Assembly (NCBI GenBank): GCA_014526335.1
Contig: JACTAT010000014.1
Span: 1,311,250 to 1,375,249, forward strand
Direction: 5' to 3'
From: Chrysaora quinquecirrha
Taxonomy: Eukaryota; Cnidaria; Scyphozoa; Semaeostomeae; Pelagiidae
DNA length: 64,000 bases
Made by a program: the position numbers and the translations under genes. Under the pieces are notes generated by a model. That model ran no database searches and was not told where the DNA came from. It was given only the letters and a program-made list of their open reading frames with translations. This document shows positions 46,701-58,700 of the stretch, piece after piece. The first letter of the stretch is position 1, and every line of letters starts with the position of its first letter.

Positions 46701-49700
46701 AAAGGGGGATAGCACCTACCAATTTTGTACCGAAATTCGTTTCTTTGTTAAAAATAACGTCCTTATAGCGGACACCTCTCCACAACAGACAAAAACATTG
46801 GTCCACAGGTGCCCCCTTTATAGGGTTCCAATGTCATTTGTGCTCACCTGCATGATTTCGTTCATTATTTTCCTTTTAGTTGCCATTAATTGGCCCTAAA
46901 TCCACATTAATGCTTGGTCTGTTTATAGAAGGTAGCTCTCAAGTTCTCTTTGGGTACGTTTTTTCCAAGTCAATTATATTATGCTGCCTATTATCTAATT
47001 GTTACCCACTTTCTTTTTGGGTTTAAGGGAGTGATCATTGGAGGAGGTCGGTTTTTCGAGGGGATGCTAATTCAAACTTTTCAAGGTTAGGGCAATGCAA
47101 ACAAATCGGTATTAAGAACTATGCTCTTAAAAACAAAACAGTTCATTCTGTAAATCATGTAAATAAAACATGGGAGTTCAAGCAAGAGTGGAGGGTTAGC
47201 AGTTGTCAGTGCCACGTAAACAAGAAACACGTATTCCAAGAAGAGGTGCGTATTTAAATAAGCGGATCTTTTGAAGCAGAAGGCGATCATTCGAGTAAAC
47301 ACCTCTGTCTGATTTTTGGGGAGACAGTCATTCCAAGGGGGTGGTCATAAGGATGCTTTTTCGAACATTTGAATTAGGGTTATTACCCGAGTCCCAGTTA
47401 TCGCTCAAGAAGTCGACACTAAAGGCCTGGCCAAACGATCAAACATTGTTCATCAAACGTCTGAAAATTGCTTGTCCCATTTGGCCACGTCGAAAAACAT
47501 TGCTCCGCGAGCATTTTCTGTGGAGTTTTTCAAAACATTGCGAAGCAATTCTGGTTGTCAAGCAATGTTTTGCGAAGTGGCCAAACGGTCAAACATATTT
47601 TTTTAAGCAAATCTCAAATGTTTGACCAGCAATCTTTGATCCTTTGGCCAGGGCTTGACACCAAACTGAGCGTTCAACAATTCTATTCAATAACCATAAC
47701 TCATGCGATAACTGCGAGTCAGGTATTCTTTTTGGAATGCTCATTCATAGAAGGTGCTCAGTTGGAGCTGGACGCCCTTTCGAGAAAATACCATATTGTA
47801 CCATCGTTCAAATATTCCTTAACTGAATTTATGAAAATTCATGTTTTAGGTTTTTAGACCTCTTGCCCAATGGAAGAATATTTATTGCGGGGTGTTTTGC
47901 CGTTCGCATCGTTTGTGCCCTTGGGGCATCTGCTACTACCACAGCATCTTTGACGTTGCTTGTTCAGAATTTTCATGAAAATATATCTCCTGCTCAGGTG
48001 AGGTTTATTTTCAAATCTCTGTTACGCAGCGCAAAGATTATTAACATGCATAAAAGGAACATTTTTGCATAACCGAAATTTTCTATGCGTTTCTGTCCCA
48101 CGTCATGTTTGCATCAGGATACCGAAACCTATATTATACCGACTATAGAACAATCTTTAGATGGTACACCCACACCCCCTATTAATGAAAGTCAAATGCC
48201 CCGGAGTTATTGCTATATTCATGACAGATAAAGCAAAGATTTAATCTGTAGTTAAAACACCCAAGAGGGATTGGTCTAATTTCCATATATTGCGGTAATA
48301 ACATGCAATACCAGAATATGGACATAAACTTCCTAACGATGCATGTGAGACGAGGACTGGGTCTAACTGCCATGCATTGCAGTCCTAGCATGCAAGACCC
48401 GGATGTAGGGGTAACCTCCCGAATGAAGCATGTGTGAATTCTTTCCGTCATGAAATCTTCGCATTTTGCATGCTCACCTTTACTTAGATTTGATTTCATC
48501 AATTCGAATTAACATTTAAACGCCCTTCCCACTCTCCCTCTGCTCTCCTTCTTTCTCTGTTCTATTTTCTTCTATTACTCCGCTTTCTTTCCGCCTCCTT
48601 CCGCGGTTGGACTAGTGCATTAGTCACTGACATTGAAACCACTGTCTTAGTCAGGCAGTTCATAGGTTTTGCAGAGGCCAGAGAGCCTGGGGTATCCATT
48701 CGTGCACAGGGGGCGGACATCCTTTCCCTGTTTCACGCACTGACTATGGGAGTAGTTTATCCCTATATAATGCTAAAGGGCTGTAGACAATAGTTACACG
48801 TTTTTTTATAAGGAACACCTTTATAAGGAACTCAAGGCTGAAAATTCCCAAAAAATTAAGGAACTTTAAGGAACTGTCGAGGCTCGGATGAAAAACTAAG
48901 AAACTCTTTTTTGAAGAACAAGACGGTTTGTACGAAAAAGGAACAGAAGTACAATATATTTCCCATCGTTCTTCCCCAAAAGGCTCCATTTATACATAAA
49001 GTTAGAAATGAAGAATATTTTCTATGAATTTGCTGTAAAAATTAGTATTTATACATATCCCACGACAAGGAACAGTATAAGGAACTTTCAGCCTCATTTT
49101 GTTGAAAAATGAAGGAACTCCAGCCTCAACTCAGACCAAAGGTTCCTTATTAAAAAAAAACGTGTAGGCATATGATCCTTCGGCCCCTTGGAGACTACTC
49201 ATTTGTGGCTGATGCACTAACGCCCAACTTCCTGGCATTCTATCCCGATTTGGGAGGATTAATGAGTACTGTAAAGTAAAACGTTATTTGTTAGTTAAAC
49301 CGTTAACACATGTTTGATCTTAATATGTTTGATGTTTGACCTTATACCATAACGAATCACTAGTACACGCTTTTTTTATAAGGAACCTACCTCAAGGCCT
49401 AGTTCTTAAAGTTCCTTATTTTTGGGCCTCTTTTGAGGCAATTGTAGTTCCAAAAGTTCCTTAATAGTTCCTTAATTCTAGGTGCACATGCAGTGGTCTT
49501 AACAATAAAAGAGAGACATTTACATGTGAGCAAAGCTCGAGACTACTCAAAGAAATATTGGATACATGCTTAACGTACAATTTATGTGATTTTCGACTAC
49601 TAATGAATGGAACCGGCTTTCTAATTCTTGATTATTTGCAGTGATAAACGTATTCCATATTCAAAAGTTCCTTAATGATTTTCTCTTTAGTAGTATAAAT

Positions 49701-52700
49701 TCTTTAAATTTTCGGGCCTTCTACATGTAGGTTCCTTATAAAGTGGTTCCTTATAAAAAAAAGCGTGTAAACATTTTCTAATTCAGATACAACAGAAAAC
49801 GTGACTTTTTATTCTTGTCTTGTTGATTTTATTTTCTAGGGTGTCATGGAAACATTTTATGGTGTAGGAATGATGGCTGGTCCCCCTATTGGAGGCTTTC
49901 TATACACTGTAAGTGCAATATTATTCCGAGGTACACCACAGTTTCGAATCTGAATTGTTGACATGTGTGGAGCTGAGTAAATGCACAAGTAAGTTGTGGT
50001 AGTTATATCTTGGGTACTGTGAACTAGGCTTTACGCTAGATTATCTTTTCGATACTATGTTTGTAGGTTGGTGGATTCAAATTGCCATTTCTTGTTCTTG
50101 GAATCATAATTCTTTGCAGCCTGATTCCAATGTGCTGCGTCCTTCCATCTGATAAAGGTGAAATAAACGTAATATACAAAACGTCATTGTTGCCTCGGGT
50201 TGGGGGGATCTTGATAGGTTTGAGGTACGGGGACGTGCCATTATTCAGGGGTACTTTCGTTTGTTCTCAAAAGTGCAGAATTATCGGTATTATTTTCAGA
50301 AGTGATTTCGGAATTATGGGTACCATTGCAGGAAACCTGCGGAATTATGGGTACTATTCTGGAGATGTTTTGCAGAATTATTAGAAAGCAAGCTTAGCAT
50401 TTATGAAATGAATATCCAGTCAGAGCTGGTGCTGCACTTTAAACATTACACGGATACAGTACCATCAGATGATTTTGTTGTGTCTGAAAAATGTTCTTTG
50501 CCTTGCGGAATTATGGGCAAATTATTCATCTATTTTGCGGCATAATGGGTCACAATTTCTACCGGGTTTGCGGAATTATGAGTCACAATTTTTCTGACAT
50601 GGGCGGAATTATGGGTCCGAAATTTGAACTAAAATGGCACGTTCCAATCCTAAACTAAGCTTAGATCCCCCCGAGGTTGTTGCAAGTAGTGTAAGTAGCG
50701 TCTTTTTTCAACAATCCTCTGCCTTTTACCTTAAATCTTCATAAAAATTAAGTTCAATTCATATCAAGAGATAATACTTGCCTCAGTTATTTACCAAAGC
50801 ATATTTTAGCAGAGATATATTGAGGTGTTTCAGCCCTCTTGCCTTTCTATCATCTCTTGCCGAGAAGGGAATCTCCCTCTTTCACTCTTAGGCCTTTGCC
50901 AAGCAATCAAACATTGCTTGTCAAATATTTCAAATTTGTTTGTCAAGCAATGTTTGAACGTTTGGCTATGACTAAAACAATGTTTGACAACCAAAAATAA
51001 GCCAAAATTGTTTCGTAATGTTTATGGTAATTTTAAAAACATTTTTGCTTAACGCGAGCAAGACATGTTTTACGAGCAATGTTTGTGACATGGCCAAAAG
51101 GTGAAGCAGTTTTACTTGATCAGCAAAGTTCAAATATTTGACTGACAATGTTTGATCATTAGACCCTGGCCAAACAATCAAACATTGTTGGTCAAACATT
51201 TGAAATTGGCTTGTCAAGCAAAATGTTTGATCGTTTTGCCACTTACAAAAACATTGCTCGTCCAAAATTTTTTGCGCGGGCCAAGCAAAAAATGTTTTTG
51301 AATTTTTTCAAAAACATCACGCCGCAAATTTCGCTTAGTTTTGCTTGTCAACCAATGCTTGATCGTTTGGCCTCCTTTCCAACATCGCTTGTCAAACATT
51401 TCTTTTGTTTTTGACAAACTGCAACTGGTTGCAACATTTCACCACCTAGCAACATTTCTTAGCAACAAGACGTTCATGCTTGTGCATTAGCAATAACATC
51501 GTTGTTGGACAGCAATGTTTTTGGACGTGGCCAAATGGTCAATCATTTGTTTTAAAGGAGATTTTAAATGTTTGACCAACAATGTTTGATCGTTTCTGCC
51601 AGGACCTTAGATTAAATCATATAGTGAGTGTTGGTTTAAGTGTTAACAATTACATCTGCTTTTACAGAGAAGAAAAAAGAGGAAATTAACAAAGGTGCGC
51701 TGTGGCAAGCAATCAAAATCCCTGCTGTTGCTATTGTCGGTATGAGCTTCTATTTTTGAACTATCAGTTAATAAAAAGTACGTCTGTAAGCTTAAGTTAA
51801 GCTCTCATTTATCAATTAGTAATCGAGAATCAATCAATCAATCAAATCAACCATTGATTAAAATAAATCGATCACAGAATCAATCAGCCAATCAAATATA
51901 TCATTAATCAAAATTGCGATAAAAGCAGAAACATTTGGAAGTACTTTGAAAGCTTTTTGTCCTGACACTCCTCGGAGTAGAGATAAACTTCGGTAATAGA
52001 CCAAAACAGTTGACCATGGCGGAGGAAGTACCCAATTGTGGATCGAAAAGCGCCAATCAGAAATGCGAAGCTAGACTTTTGTTGTGTTTTGAACACCAGT
52101 CACCTCACAGGACACAGAGAGAAAACCAACAGAAATTTGGTTGAAGAGTGTATGTGAGGATAGGAACTCTTTCTGTCTGCGCAAACCGACTTTGTCGTTT
52201 GAAACAATCGTCTTCCATTGCCATTTTTATTGAAACCATGTGGCTGCAATTTGCTGCACAGTTTGGGTAATTAAGTTAATGTGTTTCTATGGCAGAATCA
52301 TTTTAAGCATTGTTCCTAACAACAGTTCCATACAACAAAGTACTTTCTCGGTCTTCGTCTTGCATAAGCGTTAACTTTTTAGAATATACCCTGCTGCATC
52401 AGAGATATCCTTTTAATGTAGTTTTTCTATTTCTTGTAGCCCTGTTGACTGCAGTTGCAGCTATGGTGTTGAGCTTTCTTGAGCCATCGTTACAAAACCA
52501 TCTTTTACCGGTTTGTAAAAAAGACTATTAGCTAAATAACGCCGTTAACACCGTTAAGGAAGTGCTGCTCGGGCAGCTTTTACGCCTGTCAATGTTGAAA
52601 CTAATTTTAGCCACCCTTTGCAAGCTCAAGTCAAAACAGCCCGCCATATTGTTCACAAGATGAAATGTGAATGCCATTCCTTGCACATGCGCAACAACGA

Positions 52701-55700
52701 GATGAAAAGAAAGTCACAAACAAACATTCAAAAATCGAAATATTGCACGATTACATTCTGCTACGCAGGCGCTTCGTGCTGCTCCGCAGCAATAACCCCT
52801 TTGATGTATGAAATGAAAGGGAGCTCTAGTTCGAGTAATTAGTTGATATTAAACAAATATATAGCGGAACCTCCATAAAACTGACACCTGTAGGACCAAT
52901 TTTATTGTCCGCTATAAGGAGGTTGTTTTAACAAAGAAACCAATTTCGGTGCAAAATTATTTGTCCGTTGTTTGGAGGTGTCAGTTGTATAAAGGTGTCC
53001 ATTAATATAGGTTCCACTGTAGCATAATGTATGCAAGATACAGTTTGGTGTCAGACCACAGGCTTACAGACTTATCGTGTTCACATGAGAGAGGGCGAAT
53101 GAAACTTTAGACCGACCTGAAATTTCAGGTCCGCGTGAAGTCGTTCAAATTTTCCACGTCAACGTAATTTTTTCAGGTCGGGGCTGACTGAATTTGTAAT
53201 GAAAGCATGTTCGTATAGCTTTTAATTCTCTTGGTGTCAAGTCGACTGAACTTAATAATCATTGAAGGTGCTGTGGCGTTGTGGTGTAATCCAGCTGACT
53301 CGTGATGTCAGGAGCTCAGTGTAATCAGGGTTCGAGCGCAGCCACGGTAGCGTCACAGCCAGGGTCGAGGTCTTGATCAGTACTACTGAGGTCCTAGCGA
53401 CTGACGCTTGCACACCATTTCACCTTCACCTCACCATTAGAAAGCCAAAACGAAATTGACAATCTTCGAACCGGTTAGAAATTTAAGGTCGGCGTGAGTT
53501 TCAGTTCTGGTCTCATCTGAAGGCTGTCTTGTACGTTTATACTGTAGATTTTTACCTTTTTTCTTTCAGTTTCATTTGAATAGTTCTCAGATTGGTCTTA
53601 TGTTTTTAATTACACCGCTATATATGCACTTACAGCGCCTGGTGTTGGTTATATAGCAGATAAAAAGGTATCAATGGATTCATCTAATCCTTCTATTTTA
53701 TAAAATCCTAATCAGACTTGATGTTATATGACCACAATTTTATGGGTTCATAGTTTGCTATAGACAGTCAGCTCTCTATATCTTGACTACAGTATCCTCT
53801 AACTCAGTTTTCTCTCCATCTCAAACTGAAGTGTCGGTCCGCTGGGCATATGGGGTGACTGACAACTTATTTCCTAACCGTATCTCCACGCTAGCGAATC
53901 TATACGCACTACTGTGATTGATACGCACTACTTTGGTGGTATATTTTGCGTACTGTGGTGGTGGTTTTGCGTAAAAAGGCAGTTGGGAAAAAAAGTTGGC
54001 CAAGTGCACCAAACAACCTTCAGTTTAATAGTCATAGCTACTGTAGAACGTAGTAAAGTAAGCCTACTTACGTATGAAACAAACTAAGTTGGCGTTGTTG
54101 TAAAAATTTGTTGCTGTTGCTGTGAGAAGATGGTTGCAGCTGTTTACGAAAAGTTGGACGAAACTTATAGCAGGCTGTAGTGAGTCTGTGAAAATTAGAA
54201 ATCTTTAGGCAGTGTGACTCTTAAAGCCTTGGAATATTATCACCTTGGTAAATTTCTGTTTTTGTAAAAGATTAAAGCTGTTGCTCTGCGTATATACCGA
54301 CAACCCCCTACCACATCTGAATTCTTAACGAAAAGTAGTCATGAGAGGTGGCAAAATTTAAGAAATCCCATCCAAGCAACTGGGGGAATGGGGGTTCGTC
54401 AAATGAAATTTATTTCTATTTGCAAAAAACTCTTAGCCAATATGGCGAGGATTGTACATATATCTTTAGACTTTTCGTAGCTTATTTTGACCCCGGGGAC
54501 ACTATGTATGATTGGGGTACTGGGGACGTGCCGCCTGGAACGGTATCGATTTTCGCGATTTTTGTGTAAAGACGGTATCCATTTTCACGATTTTGGTATA
54601 GAGACCGGTGTCAGTTTTTACGATTTCGGCGTTTTGTATGACGAAAGGTGTAGATTTTCACGATTTTGGTTAAGGGATGGTCTACATTTTCACGATTTTT
54701 ATGTTTGACGAATTAAAAATAGATATAAAGTCGGGTATACATTTTCGAAAAATTGGTATAAGGTCGGGTATGTTTTTTATACTTGGGCGGCACGTCCCTA
54801 ACAAAATTTGATCAAGTGCCCCCCCCAAGGTAATAATTGATTTCATTGTACCAATACTTTACTGAACTAGTTTCATTTTAATATCTTCTTTTGCCGTTTC
54901 CTTTTCAGGATCGAAGAGTCATCATGATGATCGGTGGAATAATTATGGCCCTTGGATACCTATTACTTGGTCCGATGCCTATTTTTAGAGGTGCTATACC
55001 AAGGTAAAATACATATAACTATAAAATCGAACACAGAGGGGCAGGCAAAGGCTAAACTTATCCTTCAGTTAGTTACTCTTTCTGTACACGATTTCTATTA
55101 TAGAAATAGCTCTCTCTTGTTCATAATTTCAGAAAACATAAACGTACAAAATATGTAGGCTGTAGACTGTATCAGAGAGTTACGGGTGTCGAAGCAATAG
55201 CATTAATCAGCCCCCTTTCCCTCTCTCGAAGAAGTGCAACAGAGAGAGACACAATATGTAGACTGGCAACAGATTAGAGCATTCTACATATACAGATACA
55301 TACTGTCCACATTTCTATACATTTCATACGTACTGCATTTCTTAATACTATATGTGGGCATTGGAAGTGCGAAGTGGCAAGATACTCGCGTAAGGTTTGG
55401 ACAAATTACTGCTGTGGGTAGGTGAAGTACAGTACCCCTGTGGGCGGGCAATGCGAAACCTTAAAATATTTGTTGTGTGCTTGAAGATGGCGTAGCGATA
55501 CAGAGTGCCGGGTCTCTGTCGACTACGGGTGCAATCAGCAATCCAAGGGGTGTACGGATGAAGAGAGGGGGCTGGGTTTCCGTAGCAAGCATCCATGTCC
55601 AACTCCGGTGTGAAACATTAAATAGTGGTTTAACTGCAAGGCAGTTTAAGCTGTAGTTTGTTACATTTCTGAGTCTTTGCTTGGAAGAGTGAAGTTATAT

Positions 55701-58700
55701 CGCACTTCCTGCCACTAATCACACTTATGTGATTACCCCTGGGGGGACAGCTTGACACTTAATCTCGTTGGAATCTCGTTGGCACTCTTATTATCCTTGT
55801 TCCTTCTTTGGATCTACTGGGGATCTCCAAGACTCAAACACTTGTTCAGAAATTTATACCGTATCTATGATTCGCGTTATTTATTCACTCTTCTACCTCA
55901 TTTTGTAGTTCTTTATGGCTGAATGGTGTGTCATTGGCGTTAGTCGGTATTGGAGCTGGGCCATTTATTGTTCCCGGTATATCTGATATGAGTGCATCTA
56001 CAGTGTAAGTCAAATGCCTGATTTTTTTTTATTTTCGAACACCTTTAAGCATACACTTTTTTTAATAAGCAACTGTTCAATAAGCAACCAGGGCTGAAAT
56101 TGTGCTAAAATTTCTGGTGAAATACAGTAGCTTTCTTTATACTGTACATCCTTGCAAACTTGTCAGTTACATTGAGAAGCCAGAAAAGAGCCAAAATAAG
56201 AGGTTTTAGGGGGTTAGATATGTTAAGCAACTCTTGAGGGCTGGACCAAAGTCAAGTTGCTTATTGAAAAAAAAAGTGTAGTCAATAGAAAACTATTGAC
56301 TATTGACTATTGACTTTGAATTTTCTATTGACTGTCCCTTTACTAGTCCGCGTCAGTCTTGTGTCTCGGTCTGTTTCTGACGTTTATACTCTGAGGAGTG
56401 TCAGACGTGTCAGAGTGTCTTTTCGTTGTTCATCCCAATTCGATTATCTGTTGTAGGAAATATGGCATGGCAGATGATACATCAACTCATAGTGCACTGG
56501 CGTCAATTTTAATGCAATGATGAATATGGGGTAAGACTGTGATTTCACAATCTAACACACGCTATTGTTTTGCTGAATTGAAAATAATTACACTCTGAAC
56601 AACGTCTACGATTGCCCTAGGCTACGATTGCCCCAGATTCTGAATTAACAATATCCATGTGCGGGAGGAGAACCTTGGGCTGTATGACTTGGAGAGTTAA
56701 TCGGCGATTTCATTGAGCTCTGTAGCTCAGTGGAAACATCGTTGCTCTCTGATCATGCAGTCCAGGTTCGAATCCCATCTATTGTGGTATGCCACTTCTG
56801 GAAAAATCTATCCTAGTGTTCGCGATTCATGACCAATATGAATTGAAAGAATATACTGATGTATAGGTATGCATGCCTTATAACGTCCTATAGGAAGTAG
56901 CTATCTGGAGAAAATTAGCCGATTTTTAAATCATTAAAAATCTAAAACGACTAGCAGAGCCTTTTTAATATTCATATGAATTTTTCTCATCTTTTCTGTC
57001 TTTGTAGGGCTATTGCAGGACCCACTGTCGGAGGTATATTGGTAGAATACACAAACTTTTCCTGGGCATCAACGGTAAAATAGTTGTTTTTCTACTCGAG
57101 TCGGTGCTCTGTTGATTCGTTTATGCCAAAATTTCGTCCTGCCATGTAGGACTTCTTCGGGGCTAATGAGAATAAAATCTCTTTTTATGAAAACGTGTAG
57201 CGAATCGGCGAGAAACCAATAAACCGGGGCGGCACCTGTTTGCACCACTTCTTTTTTTGTGGAGTGAACCCCCCATCGACCCAGAGTGACCGCAGCAAGC
57301 AAGCAAGCATTTTATTTGTTAAGGCAGGTTGGAGGGTATGGCAGCTTGACACTGATGTGGACCTGCAGCTTGTTCACCCGACTGATATTCTAGAACGAAT
57401 ACCCTGGGTACTCATTTACCGACCTCGGAAGGATGGACTAAATGCCGGGGCGAAATGTTAGCTAGTACGTAAAAATATGAATTTTTTTGTTGTGACGTTG
57501 ATTCGTCCTTTTTGCAGCGTTACTGCTTCACTTATCAGTGTTGATGATTTAACGATCGAAATTAATTTTCTCTAAAATCGTTTGTTTTTTTTCAGATATT
57601 TGGCTTTTACATATTTCTATGGGTAAGCTTATAAAATCTATGGGTTCCGTAGTAATTTTTGTGTTATACAGTACTTATAACGTCGATTTGGAGATGCTTT
57701 GATATGGAAACTGGTTGTATCAACTCCTACACTTCTGCTGAAATTATCATTGATTTGCTTATATTCTATTTTCTAACCGTGAAGATGAACAAGGAAAGTT
57801 CGAAACATGTGATACATACAGCCAAAAGTGGCCGTGCCAGTGCTGAGACAGTGCTGTGACGTTTTTAGTTTTAGTATAAACACTTTCTTACGGTGGCTCT
57901 ACTGTGGTTGGACTCTTGCTCTACCGCGGTAGTGCGAACATAAAAATTTGAATTTGGTTTAATTTTTCCGACCGTTATGACGCTTCTGCCACTAGGAGAT
58001 TTTAATGGAAACATGTGGCACAGCTGTCGGCGACGTGTCTGTGGCACTTGCCTATGATTTCACTGCGCACATGACTGTAACAAGCCAATCAAATGCGAGG
58101 AAATATGAAACCATTTTATAGCAACCACTGTCTCAGCACTCGTACATTTGTGTCTCATCACTGGCCCCGTCACGTATTGCTATAGGGAAGCGAAGCGTCG
58201 ACACACTTTGTCAGCGCTAGTGCAGCCGTTTCTCAGCACTTGCACAGCCACTCATGACTGTATGGAAACCAAGCTTTATTTACCCTATCGACTGCTAGGC
58301 ATGCTTCTGTGGGAAATAAAAATAGCGCGCAATGAAAAAATTCTTGAAAGATTACTTAGCAATGCTACTTCACCTTCCTATTGTACTGTGCATAAATTCA
58401 TTTGCAGACTGCTGTTCTCGCCATATTTACAATTTACGAGAGACGAGGCAGGAGGTAATGTTTTGTAAAGTTAAAATTCTTATGCTTGTTGTTTTACAGT
58501 AGACATACTACATGAGTCGTAGTTATCGCTATTGAACTGAACCGCTGGACGCTCAAACTAACAAGTCCCAAAGTTTAAAGGAAACAAGTCCCTGACTGAA
58601 GCGAACAACAACAACATCAATTCAATTCAATGTGAGCGAAAGTTATAGGGACTTGGGATGCAAGCCAAGGACGCCGAAGGGAGGGGTACTTGACTATCCG

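Noticed and set aside
56715..56785. tRNA gene with A and B boxes
   Set aside because: The 5' GAGCTCT has no 3' pairing partner and the cloverleaf does not close; a SINE head fits better.
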